Below are positions 35,245 through 45,210 of a DNA stretch of 64,000 nt, piece by piece. Source of the stretch: Vibrio intestinalis (lineage in GTDB: Bacteria; Pseudomonadota; Gammaproteobacteria; Enterobacterales; Vibrionaceae); assembly GCF_025195085.2 (NCBI RefSeq), contig NZ_JANAVY020000011.1, positions 50,504-114,503 on the forward strand, given 5' to 3'. How positions within the stretch are numbered: position 1 is the stretch's first letter; the number at the start of each line of letters is the position of its first letter. The notes under the pieces were generated by a model that did no database searches, was not told the DNA's origin, and saw only the letters and a list, made by a program, of their open reading frames with translations. The translations under genes were made by a program, and so were the position numbers.

Positions 35245-36174
35245 ATGCGTATTGTTTTAGCTTTAGGTGGTAATGCTTTGCTTGCTCGTGGACAAGCTCT
35301 TACCGCAGAGAACCAGCGTGAAAATATCCAAAAGGCAGCAGCAAGTATTGCGGCTATCGCCAAAGAACATGAAATTGTTATCGTGCACGGCAACGGACCT
35401 CAAGTTGGTCTATTGATGGAGCAGAATGCGGCATACCAAGAAGTATCTCCGCAGACAACGCCTTACCCGATGGACGTTCTAGGCTCAGAAACTTGTGGTA
35501 TGGTCGGTTACATGTTGCAGCAAGAGCTGCGTAACGAAGATCAAACACTTGATATCGCGACACTTGTAACACAAACATTGGTTGATGAGTCAGATCCTGC
35601 GTTCGCTAACCCAACAAAATTTGTTGGCCCAGTGTACACAGAAGCACGCGCTAAAGAGATGATGGCTGCTAGCGATAAAGTATTCAAAGCCGATGGCGAA
35701 TACTACCGTCGCGTAGTGCCTTCTCCAAAGCCAAACGACATTGTTGAGCTTAAGCAAATTGAAACCTTGCTTAGCGCAGGTAACATCGTAATCGCTTGTG
35801 GTGGCGGCGGCGTACCAGTTGCAAATCGTGATGGCAAAGGCGTAGGCGTAGAGTGTGTGATCGATAAAGATCTTACCGCTGAATTGCTTGCTGAAAAAAT
35901 CAATGCAGACCTATTTGTTATCCTGACAGATGGTTCGATTTACCGTAACTACGGTAAACCAGATCAAGCTGAAATGAAGGTTGCAACGCCAAAAGGCCTA
36001 TCTGAGTTTAACTTCCCGGCCGGTTCTATGGGACCAAAAGTGGAAGCAGTATGTCGCTTTGTTGAAGCGAAAGGCTCTCACGCGGCTATCGGCTCGCTGT
36101 TTGAATTGGATCGAGTGATCACCAATGAAGCGGGTACATTAATTAAACAAGGCGAAGGTATTGAATACTACTAA
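35245..36174 (+). CDS. arcC: Carbamate kinase
   Basis: Transfers phosphate from carbamoyl phosphate to ADP, the ATP-yielding last step of arginine deiminase and related pathways. The 309-aa length is typical. Diagnostic blocks are LALGGNALL at the start, VHGNGPQVGLL, CGGGGVPV and DKDLTAELLA. It is a single transcription unit with its own terminator; no arginine deiminase (arcA), catabolic ornithine carbamoyltransferase or antiporter is near, so its carbamoyl phosphate must come from elsewhere. Confidence 0.95.
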   Translation: MRIVLALGGNALLARGQALTAENQRENIQKAAASIAAIAKEHEIVIVHGNGPQVGLLMEQNAAYQEVSPQTTPYPMDVLGSETCGMVGYMLQQELRNEDQTLDIATLVTQTLVDESDPAFANPTKFVGPVYTEARAKEMMAASDKVFKADGEYYRRVVPSPKPNDIVELKQIETLLSAGNIVIACGGGGVPVANRDGKGVGVECVIDKDLTAELLAEKINADLFVILTDGSIYRNYGKPDQAEMKVATPKGLSEFNFPAGSMGPKVEAVCRFVEAKGSHAAIGSLFELDRVITNEAGTLIKQGEGIEYY

Positions 36175-36238
36175 TTCAGTTAGGCGTATGCCTCTGACTT
36201 GTTAATACTTTTCTTTGCAGGCCCGAAAGGGCAAACCC

Positions 36239-36278
36239 AAAGCCCACTTAGATTCCCGATTCTAAGTGGGCTTTCTTG
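36239..36278 (+). terminator. Intrinsic terminator of arcC
   Basis: A 14-bp stem AAAGCCCACTTAGA/TCTAAGTGGGCTTT with an 8-nt loop, then T-rich sequence. Confidence 0.85.
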
Positions 36279-36352
36279 TGATTATCAGTTTGCAAATCTC
36301 AATTCTGTTCATATAATCCGTCGCCCATATTAGACGTGCTTGAACAATAGCC

Positions 36353-36634
36353 ATGAGTAGAAAACCCGATCGAACTACCGCGATGAAACAACTGATCGCT
36401 GACGTTATCAATGAGTTGCCTTTGTATGAGCCAGAATCCTTTATTTGCGGGAGTAAAGGCAGTTGTGTCGGTTGCCCCAAGAAACTGTTAGAGATGGTCG
36501 ATGGGGAACTGAGCTACTGGCAAAGCGCGATGGAGCGCGGGATAGTGCCCCAGTTTGATGAGATTCGTCGCTTTGGCAAAATGTGCAATAGCGTGCGTCG
36601 CGGCTTAGACCGTAATAACTTGCTGTCAGCCTAA
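36353..36634 (+). CDS. Small Cys-motif protein, unknown function
   Basis: 93-aa soluble protein that I cannot assign. Its centre holds CGSKGSCVGCPKKLLE, three Cys within ten residues, which could bind a metal or iron-sulfur cluster. A fourth Cys lies near the C-terminus (KMCNSVRRGLDRN). The N-terminus is basic and the middle is helical. It ends overlapping the converging MocR gene by 4 bp. The ribosome site is weak, but the coding content and length look genuine. Confidence 0.6.
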   Translation: MSRKPDRTTAMKQLIADVINELPLYEPESFICGSKGSCVGCPKKLLEMVDGELSYWQSAMERGIVPQFDEIRRFGKMCNSVRRGLDRNNLLSA

Positions 36635-38049
36635 TCGCTGCAGTGGGCGGCGATTTTGGCGGCCAACGCTGTAATACCTTGACGCCATTTCGGTGTGTCA
36701 TCAAAGTTGGCACTGCTTAAGCGAAGCCCGTGATTAAATTGATCGCTAGTTGCAAACACTTTGCCGGGCAGCAGGCTAATATTATCGCGCTTACACTCTA
36801 GGTAGAGTTGATAACTGTCTTTCAGTTTTGGCGACGTAAACCAAATTAAGAATGCGCCTTCAGGCTGAGTCAAATGATAGTGCTCTTTGAGGCTAGGATA
36901 TTCATTTAATGCTTGTTTAAGCAGCTTTATCATCTGCTTACTGTTTTGCTGATAGACGCGCCTCATCTTATTGATGTGAGAGCGATATTTTCCCGAGGCA
37001 AGAAAACTACTCAAGGCTGATTGCATCAGGTTTAAGCTTCCCATGTTGTCACACAACAACTGCTTTTCTATCGCTGCTCGGTAGCGGCCTGAGATAACCC
37101 ATCCCACGCGTAAGCGAGAATCTAGCGTCTTGGAAAATGAATTCACGTAGATAACCCTCTGCTTATCATCGAGTTGGTAGAGTGATGGGATGCCTTGATC
37201 GTAGGCGAGTTCACCAAAGACATCATCTTCAATGATTGGGATGTCACGGCTGACATCGAGTATTCGTTCTCTTTGTTTGAGGGGAATGCGCGACCCCGTT
37301 GGGTTACAAAAGTTAGGCGTAAGTAGCACTGCCGCAATGGGCCATTGCTCTATCGCTTCGGCCAAGGCTTCTGGGTTAAGGCCATTATTGACGCAGCTTG
37401 CCACCTCAACCACCTTTAGCCCTAGCGACTCCATTAGCAATAAGTTGCCAAAATAACAGGGTGACTCGACGGCGACGATATCACCCGGTTGGGTGATTGC
37501 TCGCAGTGCCAAGCTGATCGCTTGCTGAGCACCATGAGTGATGGCGATATCGTCAGCATGAGCACTGACCTTCATTTCATGGCAAATACGCACGATTTGC
37601 TGAATCAATTTGTCATGCCCTGGTGGCAGTTGGTAGTTACTCGGGATCTGGCTTTGTAAGCGGCTATGGCGGCCTATTTCTGCGTATAGACTACGTATGG
37701 CAGGGGCATCGGTACGCGGGTGCGCAGAGCCTGCGGGTAAATACGCTTTGTGATTTATTGGGCTGAGGATCTCTTTGCAAATAGCCAACATATCGACCTC
37801 ACTTGGTGCTTGCTTGGCCGAAGGTTGAGAGAGTGGCGCTTTGACTCGGTAACCTGATTTGGGTACAGAGTAAATGGTGCCAAGGGCTTCAAGTTCTTGA
37901 TACGCGCGAATGACAGTATTTTTACTCACCTCAAGCTCGCCGCTCAGTTGCCGAATAGAAGGTAGCTTGTCATCAACCGCATAAACACCTAAATCAATGG
38001 CTTGTTTTAGGTGCTGCTCTACTGACAGGTATTTGTTGATGCTGTTCAT
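36631..38049 (-). CDS. MocR/PdxR-type GntR-aminotransferase regulator
   Basis: Fusion regulator of about 472 aa. The N-terminal GntR winged helix (about residues 1-70, KLPSIRQLSGELEVSKNTVIRAYQ) is joined to a fold-type I aminotransferase domain that binds PLP (Schiff-base lysine expected in NSFSKTLDSRLRVGW). Such proteins sense PLP or amino-acid signals and act as transcription factors. The second in-frame ATG at 38049 has GGAG at proper spacing; the ATG at 38061 has none. It is divergent from the EamA transporter at 38155, its likely target. Confidence 0.88.
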   Translation of the reverse strand: MNSINKYLSVEQHLKQAIDLGVYAVDDKLPSIRQLSGELEVSKNTVIRAYQELEALGTIYSVPKSGYRVKAPLSQPSAKQAPSEVDMLAICKEILSPINHKAYLPAGSAHPRTDAPAIRSLYAEIGRHSRLQSQIPSNYQLPPGHDKLIQQIVRICHEMKVSAHADDIAITHGAQQAISLALRAITQPGDIVAVESPCYFGNLLLMESLGLKVVEVASCVNNGLNPEALAEAIEQWPIAAVLLTPNFCNPTGSRIPLKQRERILDVSRDIPIIEDDVFGELAYDQGIPSLYQLDDKQRVIYVNSFSKTLDSRLRVGWVISGRYRAAIEKQLLCDNMGSLNLMQSALSSFLASGKYRSHINKMRRVYQQNSKQMIKLLKQALNEYPSLKEHYHLTQPEGAFLIWFTSPKLKDSYQLYLECKRDNISLLPGKVFATSDQFNHGLRLSSANFDDTPKWRQGITALAAKIAAHCSD

Positions 38050-38154
38050 CCTATGCTCCATCTGTACCCAATAAAATAGTGTTGTCTGTGTCTATTTCTA
38101 ATCACTGTACCTAAATAAAGTAACGGAAAGTTGGCGGATTGTCAGGGGAAGATT

Positions 38155-39060
38155 ATGTTGATACGAGCAATACCCTTTGTTTTTGTTCTGTTGTGGGCAT
38201 CAGGGTTTGTTGGTGCGCGCTTTGGTTTGCAGTATGCGGAGCCTGCGACGTTGCTGTCGCTGCGCATGATGTGTAATGTGCTACTTTTTGTGTTGCTGAT
38301 GGTGGTGCTAAAGCGCCCCATGCCAAAGGGTAAGTTTTTGTTTCATTGCGTTGTGGTCGGGTTGCTGATTCACGGTTTCTATCTAGGCGGTACTTATTTA
38401 GCGATTGCACTTGGTATGCCAGCCGGGCTTAGTTCGCTTTTGGTTGGCTTGCAGCCAATCGTGACGGCATTAATCTTAGTCAGTTTTGCTGCGCAGCGAT
38501 TTACCCCATCGCAATGGCTAGGTTTGGTTCTTGGTTTTATTGGTATTACTTGTGTGTTGATTGGGAAAACCGAGTGGCAATCGGAGCAATATAAAGTGCT
38601 GGCGATACTCTCTTCTATGGGCGCGTTGATTGGCATCACTATTGGTACGCTATATCAGAAAAAGTTTTGCCAAGGCGCTGATATGGTAGGCAGTGCCATG
38701 GTGCAATATTTTGCTGCAGGTTGTTTGTTTTTTCCGGTCGCGTATAGCTTTGAAACGATGCAAATCCATTGGACGCTAGAATTCATGTTAACCATGGTTT
38801 GGTTGGTGGTGGTGCTTTCTTGTGTCGCGATTTTGCTGTTGCTTTATATGGTGGAGCATGGCGCGGCGTCGAGCGTTGCATCGGTATTTTATCTGGTGCC
38901 ACCCACTACCGCCTTGCAAGCATGGCTGCTGTTTGGCGAGTCTTTTGACTGGCTTGGTATTATGGGCTTTGCTTTGGCCGCTGTCGCCGTTTACTTAGTG
39001 GTTAAGGGGCCTAAACTGGCGAGTATGGTTAGAAAAGTGCCGCGAGTGAGTAAGACTTAA
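38155..39060 (+). CDS. EamA/DMT-family transporter
   Basis: 301-aa inner-membrane carrier with ten helices in two EamA halves. The N-terminal FVFVLLWASGFVGARFGL block is typical of the RhaT/EamA branch. The ATG at 38155 has CAGGGGAAG upstream; the in-frame TTG at 38131 is rejected. It is divergent from a MocR regulator, repeating the regulator/EamA layout at 25171-27122. Probable metabolite or amino-acid exporter, substrate unknown. Confidence 0.85.
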   Translation: MLIRAIPFVFVLLWASGFVGARFGLQYAEPATLLSLRMMCNVLLFVLLMVVLKRPMPKGKFLFHCVVVGLLIHGFYLGGTYLAIALGMPAGLSSLLVGLQPIVTALILVSFAAQRFTPSQWLGLVLGFIGITCVLIGKTEWQSEQYKVLAILSSMGALIGITIGTLYQKKFCQGADMVGSAMVQYFAAGCLFFPVAYSFETMQIHWTLEFMLTMVWLVVVLSCVAILLLLYMVEHGAASSVASVFYLVPPTTALQAWLLFGESFDWLGIMGFALAAVAVYLVVKGPKLASMVRKVPRVSKT

Positions 39061-39099
39061 ATTCACCCGGTTGTTCATTTTCAGAAGTGGATAAACGAC

Positions 39100-39130
39100 A
39101 AAGCCGAGCTTAATTGCTCGGCTTTATTGA
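39100..39130. terminator. Terminator between EamA and the converging unknown gene
   Basis: AAAGCCGAGC and GCTCGGCTTT around a 5-nt loop, T-rich on the plus side and A-rich on the other. Confidence 0.8.
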
Positions 39131-39143
39131 TTCTGTGTTGAAA

Positions 39144-39692
39144 CTAGAAACACGCTTTTTTAACGAAGTATGGATTATCAAACTTCTTCTCTGGCCCAAT
39201 CTCAGACCACACCAATTTGTTCCACAGTTGACGGTCAAATTCGCCTTTAGGAATAGAAGGGTAGAGGGTTTCAAACTCTTCGAATGCAAATTTTAAGAAC
39301 TGCTTTTTCTTAATTTGGTTGTATTTCTTAGCAACTCGATTGTGTTTCTTTATCCACTCTAATTTAAATTCTTTTAGCGCGGGCTCCGCTTGCTCCAAAG
39401 GTACGCGTGACAGGTAAACACGCTTGTACGACACCTTACGGTCTTTCATCGTACGCATTGCTGTTTGGATGTACTTGCCATGGTTAGTAATAGAAATATC
39501 GTCCAACTCGAACGGTTTCACGCACCAGCCGGATGGCAAAAAGTCCTGACGTTTGAATTGCTTGTTACGAACGTCGATAGCGTTATGCAGCACCAGATCG
39601 GAGGTGCCGTTAAACGTTTGTTGCCATTTGCCGATTCGAATTTGAATAGCGGTTGGCAGGCGATAGATGTTAGTAAACTTATCTTGGTCCAT
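39144..39692 (-). CDS. Basic soluble protein of unknown function
   Basis: About 182 aa, rich in Lys, Arg and aromatic residues, without signal peptide or membrane segment. I recognise no domain. The C-terminal half (KKHNRVAKKYNQIKKKQF) is strongly basic and suggests nucleic-acid contact, but that is inference. The ATG at 39692 is chosen over the GTG at 39704; GTGAG lies 11 bases upstream. It is an isolated gene, ending near the EamA terminator and divergent from the rbs operon. Confidence 0.6.
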   Translation of the reverse strand: MDQDKFTNIYRLPTAIQIRIGKWQQTFNGTSDLVLHNAIDVRNKQFKRQDFLPSGWCVKPFELDDISITNHGKYIQTAMRTMKDRKVSYKRVYLSRVPLEQAEPALKEFKLEWIKKHNRVAKKYNQIKKKQFLKFAFEEFETLYPSIPKGEFDRQLWNKLVWSEIGPEKKFDNPYFVKKACF

Positions 39693-40153
39693 ATCAATAA
39701 ACACTCACATACACCAGCAAAGCGACGGATTTGCATGGTCTTGAATAGGTGCAGAATTCAGCAGAAGGTTAGAAAGTAACGCTATTGTCGCGGTGATACG
39801 ATTCACGGCTTAGTTATGCGTTATGAACAAATTCACGTCAAAGTGTAATCATTTTAAGGCTTTGTTCAAGCACTACTTATGATTTTTGAACGATTAATTA
39901 TGTCGATTGAAACGCGTTGCCTAGTCTATTAATTGAGTAAATCGTCAATATTCGTGATCAAACTCTCCAAACTTCACTTCAAATCCTAGGTTAAAAAGAT
40001 CGAAATCACACATCTCGTTTTGATGAGATGCAAAGCCAATTTGGTGAGCTATTATTCCCATCGAAACGTTTCGATGATGTTTTTATCAATAAATAAAATT
40101 CCAAGATAGAAACGTTGTATCGGATGAAACGTTAACCAAATAAGGTCGATGAG
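39693..40153. other. 461-bp promoter region of the rbs operon
   Basis: No ORF. It holds the RbsR operator at 40059-40076 and two more AAACGTT cores at 40110 and 40127. A TCACA half-site near 40010 is too weak to call a CRP site. Confidence 0.5.
40059..40076. promoter_or_regulatory. RbsR operator upstream of rbsD
   Basis: CATCGAAACGTTTCGATG is a perfect 18-bp palindrome with the CG centre typical of LacI-family operators. The only LacI-family gene nearby is rbsR, at the end of this operon. Confidence 0.85.
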
Positions 40154-40573
40154 ATGAAAAAAAGCACCCTACTGAATTCTGAAATTTCTTACCTAGTGTC
40201 GACATTGGGTCATACCGATGAAACCACTATTTGTGATGCTGGCTTGCCTATCCCTGATGAAGTGCAGCGTATCGATCTCGCGCTTACTCACGGCGTACCG
40301 AGTTTTATTGACACGGTGAAAGTGATGCTAGATGAAGCGCAATTTGAAGGCGTCATCATGGCTGAAGAGTTCACCAATGTGAGCCCAAAATTGCATCAGC
40401 AGCTTTGCCATTTACTAGAGCAAGAGCAGCAGCGCACGGGCAAAAACATTGCTATCAGTTATATCAGCCATGAAGAGTTCAAGCAGCGTACCGCATATAG
40501 TAAAGCGGTGATTCGCACTGGTGAATGCACACCTTATGCGAACGTTATATTCCAATCTGGCGTTGTTTTTTAA
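40154..40573 (+). CDS. rbsD: D-ribose pyranase
   Basis: Converts beta-pyranose ribose to the furanose form used by ribokinase. The 139-aa chain keeps the catalytic H20 and D28 (GHTDETTICDAGLPIP) and the C-terminal TGECTPYANVIFQSGV that closes the decameric active site. It is first in the operon, 33 bp before rbsA. Confidence 0.96.
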   Translation: MKKSTLLNSEISYLVSTLGHTDETTICDAGLPIPDEVQRIDLALTHGVPSFIDTVKVMLDEAQFEGVIMAEEFTNVSPKLHQQLCHLLEQEQQRTGKNIAISYISHEEFKQRTAYSKAVIRTGECTPYANVIFQSGVVF

Positions 40574-40605
40574 ACGTCAGTAAAGAAACGAATTGAGGAT
40601 CATTT

Positions 40606-42111
40606 ATGACTCAAGCAATTTTGCAACTCAACGAGATTGAAAAGGCGTTTCCGGGCGTTAAGGCTCTCGATAAAGCGAGCCTAAATGTTTATCCGGGACG
40701 CGTAATGGCGTTGATGGGTGAAAACGGCGCGGGTAAGTCGACCTTGATGAAGGTACTTACCGGTATTCATCCTCTTGATGGCGGTACGATTCATTACCAA
40801 GGCCAACCAGCGGCATTCAAAGGCCCGCGTGATTCCCAACAAGCGGGTATCAGTATTATTCACCAAGAGCTGAACCTTATTCCTGAGCTCACTATTGCTG
40901 AAAATATCTTCATTGGCCGCGAATTTACGGGCGCAATGGGGCGTATTCAATGGGCAAAGATGTATGAGGAAGCGGATAAGTTACTGGCTCGTCTTAATGT
41001 AAAACACAGCTCTCAAACGCTACTTGGCGATCTGAGTTTAGGTGAGCAGCAAATGGTGGAAATCGCGAAAGCGCTGTCGTTTGAATCTAAAGTCATCATC
41101 ATGGATGAGCCGACCGATGCTCTAACCGATACTGAAACCGAATCTCTGTTTAAGGTTATCAATGAACTGCGCGATCAAGGCTGCGGCATTGTTTATATCT
41201 CTCACCGTTTGAAAGAAATTTTTGAAATCTGCGATGACATCACCGTGCTTCGTGATGGCAAATTCATTGGTGAATGCCAAGTGGCAGAAACCAACGAAGA
41301 TGGCCTAATCGAGATGATGGTAGGCCGTAAGCTTGAAGAACAATATCCACGCATTGATGTGCAGCATGGCGAAACCTGTCTTGAGGTCATTGGCCTAACG
41401 GGTTCAGGCGTACATGACGTGAGCTTTACCCTTAAGCGCGGTGAGATTCTAGGCGTATCTGGTTTGATGGGCGCGGGACGCACTGAACTTATGAAGGTTG
41501 TTTACGGCGCATTACCAAGTGAGCGTGGCGTGATTAATCTAGACAACAAAACCATTAACCCAATTAGCCCACAAGATGGCTTAGCCAATGGTATTGCGTA
41601 TATCTCTGAAGACCGTAAAGGCGACGGCTTAGTGCTTGGCCTATCAGTGAAAGAAAATATGTCACTTTGCGCGTTGAACAAGCTAACCAAAGGTGGCCGC
41701 ATCCAACACTCAGACGAAGTGTTAGCGGTGGATGATTTCATCAAGCTGTTCAATATCAAAACTCCGACTCGCGAACAGATTATCGGCAACCTATCGGGTG
41801 GTAACCAGCAGAAGGTAGCGATCGCGAAGGGCTTAATGACTAAGCCGAAAGTATTGATTCTTGATGAGCCAACCCGCGGTGTGGACGTCGGCGCGAAGAA
41901 AGAAATTTACCAACTGATCAACAAATTCAAAGCAGAAGGAATGAGCATCATTTTGGTCTCTTCTGAAATGCCGGAAGTTTTGGGGATGAGTGACCGCATC
42001 ATGGTGATGCATGAAGGCCGCATTAGCGGTGAGTTTGATGCCAAAGAGGCAGACCAAGAGAAGCTACTGGCCTGTGCGGTAGGTAAAAAGATTAATGAGG
42101 AAGCAGCATGA
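40606..42111 (+). CDS. rbsA: Ribose ABC transporter ATP-binding protein
   Basis: 501-aa double ATPase that powers ribose import. The first nucleotide-binding half has Walker [10 protein letters not shown], signature LSLGEQQ and Walker [12 protein letters not shown]. The second half has a degenerate Walker A ([10 protein letters not shown]), signature LSGGNQQ and [12 protein letters not shown], the asymmetry usual for sugar ATPases of this class. The stop overlaps the rbsC start (ATGA). GAGGA precedes the ATG. Confidence 0.96.
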   Translation: MTQAILQLNEIEKAFPGVKALDKASLNVYPGRVMALMGENGAGKSTLMKVLTGIHPLDGGTIHYQGQPAAFKGPRDSQQAGISIIHQELNLIPELTIAENIFIGREFTGAMGRIQWAKMYEEADKLLARLNVKHSSQTLLGDLSLGEQQMVEIAKALSFESKVIIMDEPTDALTDTETESLFKVINELRDQGCGIVYISHRLKEIFEICDDITVLRDGKFIGECQVAETNEDGLIEMMVGRKLEEQYPRIDVQHGETCLEVIGLTGSGVHDVSFTLKRGEILGVSGLMGAGRTELMKVVYGALPSERGVINLDNKTINPISPQDGLANGIAYISEDRKGDGLVLGLSVKENMSLCALNKLTKGGRIQHSDEVLAVDDFIKLFNIKTPTREQIIGNLSGGNQQKVAIAKGLMTKPKVLILDEPTRGVDVGAKKEIYQLINKFKAEGMSIILVSSEMPEVLGMSDRIMVMHEGRISGEFDAKEADQEKLLACAVGKKINEEAA

Positions 42112-43094
42112 GTACCAATACCATGAGCAAACCAACACCCCAAGCAAACAGTAAAAAACTATTCAGTAAAGAGTGGCTGATTGAGCAAAAATCTCTTATC
42201 GCACTTTTGTTCCTGATCGTTGTTGTTTCATTCTTAAACCCGAACTTTTTTACTGTAGACAACATTCTTAACATTCTGCGTCAAACCTCGGTTAATGCGA
42301 TTATCGCGGTCGGTATGACACTGGTTATCTTGACCGCTGGTATCGATTTGAGCGTCGGATCAGTGCTGGCACTGTGTGGTGCATTTGCCGCAACCATGAT
42401 TGGGTTAGAAATACCTGTCATGATCGCCGTGCCAACGGCATTGGTAGCGGGCGCTGCGCTTGGTGCGATCAGTGGCATCATTATCGCTAAGGGTAAGGTG
42501 CAAGCCTTTATCGCGACGCTTGTTACTATGACTCTGCTTCGCGGCGTAACCATGGTTTACACCGATGGCCGACCTATATCTACAGGCTTTACTGATACAG
42601 CAGATGCATTTGCTTGGTTTGGTACAGGTTACGCATTGGGCATCCCAGTACCTGTATGGCTAATGGTGATTGTATTTGCTGCGGCATGGTACCTACTAAA
42701 CCACACTCGCTTTGGCCGCTATGTATACGCGCTCGGTGGTAACGAATCAGCGACTCGTCTATCAGGCATCAACGTTGACCGCGTAAAAATCGGTGTGTAC
42801 GCCATCTGTGGTCTACTGGCAGCGCTTGCAGGCATCATCATTACCTCTCGTCTATCTTCGGCGCAGCCAACGGCAGGTATGGGCTATGAACTAGATGCGA
42901 TTGCGGCGGTTGTGCTTGGCGGTACCAGCTTGATGGGTGGTAAAGGTCGAATCATGGGCACACTGATTGGTGCACTGATTATCGGCTTCTTGAACAACGC
43001 ACTAAACCTACTTGATGTCTCTTCTTACTACCAGATGATTGCCAAAGCGGTGGTTATTCTTCTGGCGGTACTGGTCGACAACAAAAACAAATAA
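42108..43094 (+). CDS. rbsC: Ribose ABC transporter permease
   Basis: 328-aa inner-membrane channel with eight to ten helices. The family blocks [27 protein letters not shown] and [15 protein letters not shown] are all present. Translation is coupled to rbsA by a 4-bp overlap. A hairpin at 43104-43129 follows before rbsB. Confidence 0.95.
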   Translation: MSTNTMSKPTPQANSKKLFSKEWLIEQKSLIALLFLIVVVSFLNPNFFTVDNILNILRQTSVNAIIAVGMTLVILTAGIDLSVGSVLALCGAFAATMIGLEIPVMIAVPTALVAGAALGAISGIIIAKGKVQAFIATLVTMTLLRGVTMVYTDGRPISTGFTDTADAFAWFGTGYALGIPVPVWLMVIVFAAAWYLLNHTRFGRYVYALGGNESATRLSGINVDRVKIGVYAICGLLAALAGIIITSRLSSAQPTAGMGYELDAIAAVVLGGTSLMGGKGRIMGTLIGALIIGFLNNALNLLDVSSYYQMIAKAVVILLAVLVDNKNK

Positions 43095-43103
43095 TTCCCC
43101 TTA

Positions 43104-43129
43104 GCCAGAGAGTGAAATGGCTCTCTGGC
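43104..43129 (+). other. Intercistronic hairpin rbsC-rbsB
   Basis: GCCAGAGAG and CTCTCTGGC form a 9-bp stem. No T run follows, so it is more likely an RNA-stability or processing element than a full terminator. Confidence 0.6.
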
Positions 43130-43219
43130 CACAACATCATTCACATTAACTAGGCCCTGAGCCTTGTGAATACAAAACAAAAGAATGCACCAAGCATCTC
43201 TACTTAAAGGACGATAACG

Positions 43220-44098
43220 ATGAAAAAACTCGCAACTCTTATTTCTGCTGCACTACTTTCTTCAACCGTTTCTGTATCTGCACAAGCGCAAGATACGATG
43301 GCGATTGTACTTTCAACTCTTAACAACCCTTTCTTTGTAACAATGAAAGATGGTGCAGAGGCGAAAGCAAAAGAGCTGGGTTATGACCTGATTGTTCTGG
43401 ACTCGCAAAACGACCCGAGTAAAGAGCTATCAAACGTTGAAGATCTAACAATCCGCGGCGTGAAAGCAATTCTAATCAACCCGACTGATTCTGATGCGGT
43501 ATCCAATGCGATTCGCATGGCTAACCGTTCAAACATCCCTGTATTGACACTAGACCGTGGCGCAAGCCGTGGTGAAGTAGTGAGCCACATTGCTTCTGAC
43601 AACGTTGCTGGTGGCGAAATGGCAGGTAAGTTCATCATGGAAAAAGTAGGTGAAACGGCAAAAGTAATTCAGCTTGAAGGTATCGCTGGTACTTCTGCAG
43701 CGCGTGAGCGTGGCGAAGGTTTCATGAAAGCAGTAAAAGGCAGCAACATGGATCTTCTTGCTAGCCAGCCAGCTGATTTTGACCGTACTAAAGGTCTAAA
43801 CGTAATGGAAAACCTACTGGCTGCTAACCCAGATGTGCAAGCCGTATTCGCACAGAACGATGAGATGGCATTGGGTGCACTACGTGCAGTTCAAGCATCA
43901 GGTAAAGACGTGCTGATCGTTGGCTTTGATGGTACAGACGACGGCATTGCAGCAGTTAACCGTGGCAAGCTAGGCGCAACTGTCGCGCAGCAGCCGGACC
44001 TAATCGGTGCTCTTGGCGTAGAGACCGCAGCGAAAGTGCTAAAAGGTGAATCAGTAGAAGCGAGCATTCCTGTGCCGCTAAAAGTTATTGCTAAATAA
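43220..44098 (+). CDS. rbsB: Periplasmic ribose-binding protein
   Basis: 292-aa receptor that captures ribose for RbsAC. The signal peptide ends near SVSAQAQ (residue about 24). The mature chain begins [21 protein letters not shown], the classic pentose/hexose-binding opening, and has [20 protein letters not shown] and [19 protein letters not shown] precedes the ATG. It is flanked by hairpins, which may allow a higher level of this protein than of the membrane parts. Confidence 0.96.
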   Translation: MKKLATLISAALLSSTVSVSAQAQDTMAIVLSTLNNPFFVTMKDGAEAKAKELGYDLIVLDSQNDPSKELSNVEDLTIRGVKAILINPTDSDAVSNAIRMANRSNIPVLTLDRGASRGEVVSHIASDNVAGGEMAGKFIMEKVGETAKVIQLEGIAGTSAARERGEGFMKAVKGSNMDLLASQPADFDRTKGLNVMENLLAANPDVQAVFAQNDEMALGALRAVQASGKDVLIVGFDGTDDGIAAVNRGKLGATVAQQPDLIGALGVETAAKVLKGESVEASIPVPLKVIAK

Positions 44099-44110
44099 CC
44101 ATTGAGTCGA

Positions 44111-44153
44111 TTTGCTCTCTCAGGGTGTTCCCCTATCGGCCTGAGAGAGCAAA
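44111..44153 (+). other. Intercistronic hairpin rbsB-rbsK
   Basis: A 14-bp stem TTTGCTCTCTCAGG/CCTGAGAGAGCAAA with a 15-nt loop 13 bp after the rbsB stop. It lacks a T tail. It probably stabilises the upstream rbsB message or attenuates read-through into rbsK. Confidence 0.65.
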
Positions 44154-44274
44154 GCCGATGCTTCTGGGCTTTTCCTATCACAGATAAGTAGAGCCCATAA
44201 CCATCAGTTTTGTTGCTCCATAGAGCGAGCAGTATCTAAGTAACATCAGGTTCGTAAGAGCCGAGGATCTCTGT

Positions 44275-45198
44275 ATGAATAAGTTAGTGGTTTTAGGTAG
44301 TGTAAACGCAGACCATGTTTTGAAAGTGCCTTCTTTTCCTCGTCCGGGCGAGACGTTACACGGTTCCAATTATCAAGTAATTCCTGGTGGCAAAGGGGCT
44401 AACCAAGCCGTTGCAGCCGCGCGACTAAAAGCGGATATCGGCTTTATTGCCTGTGTCGGTGATGATTCGTTTGGCATCAATATTCGCGAAAATTTCAAAA
44501 TGGATGGCATCAATATCAATGGGATTAAGATGCAACCAAACACGCCTACCGGCATTGCGATGATCCAAGTTGCCGATAGCGGCGAAAACAGCATTTGCAT
44601 CTCGGCAGAAGCCAATGCGTGTCTAACCAAGCAAGCCATTGAAGAGAGCGATTCTGCGAATATCGCCAGCGCCGAATATCTGCTGATGCAACTTGAAACG
44701 CCACTTGATGGTATCGAGTATGCGGCTGAGATTGCTCACCAGAACAAAACCAAGGTAATTCTAAACCCAGCGCCAGCGCGTGATTTACCAGATAGTTTAC
44801 TTGCAAATGTCGACATCATTACGCCAAACGAAACTGAAGCAGAAGTGCTAACCGGTATCACGGTCAATGACGACGATTCAGCACAAGAAGCGGCAAATGT
44901 GTTGCACCGTAAAGGTATTGATATCGTTATGATTACCTTAGGCGCGAAGGGGGTGTGGCTGAGTGAAAATGGCCGCGGCAAAATTATCCCAGGTTTTCGC
45001 GTTGATGCGACTGATACAACCGCTGCGGGCGATACCTTTAATGGGGCATTCGTCACTGGTTTGTTAGAAGATAAGCCGATAGAATCTGCTATAACGTTTG
45101 CCCACGCAGCAGCAGCGATCAGTGTGACTCGCTTTGGCGCGCAAACGTCAATTCCAGCCCGTGAAGAGGTAGAGGAATTTCTCGCCAAGCAGCAGTAG
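44275..45198 (+). CDS. rbsK: Ribokinase
   Basis: Phosphorylates ribose to ribose-5-phosphate. The 307-aa PfkB-family enzyme starts with LVVLGSVNADHVLKVPSFPR and has the sugar-binding GGKGANQAVAAARL and the catalytic anion-hole motif DTTAAGDTFNGAF (catalytic Asp in AAGD). GAGGA precedes the ATG. It lies 12 bp before rbsR. Confidence 0.96.
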   Translation: MNKLVVLGSVNADHVLKVPSFPRPGETLHGSNYQVIPGGKGANQAVAAARLKADIGFIACVGDDSFGINIRENFKMDGININGIKMQPNTPTGIAMIQVADSGENSICISAEANACLTKQAIEESDSANIASAEYLLMQLETPLDGIEYAAEIAHQNKTKVILNPAPARDLPDSLLANVDIITPNETEAEVLTGITVNDDDSAQEAANVLHRKGIDIVMITLGAKGVWLSENGRGKIIPGFRVDATDTTAAGDTFNGAFVTGLLEDKPIESAITFAHAAAAISVTRFGAQTSIPAREEVEEFLAKQQ

Positions 45199-45210
45199 GA
45201 GAACGATAGC

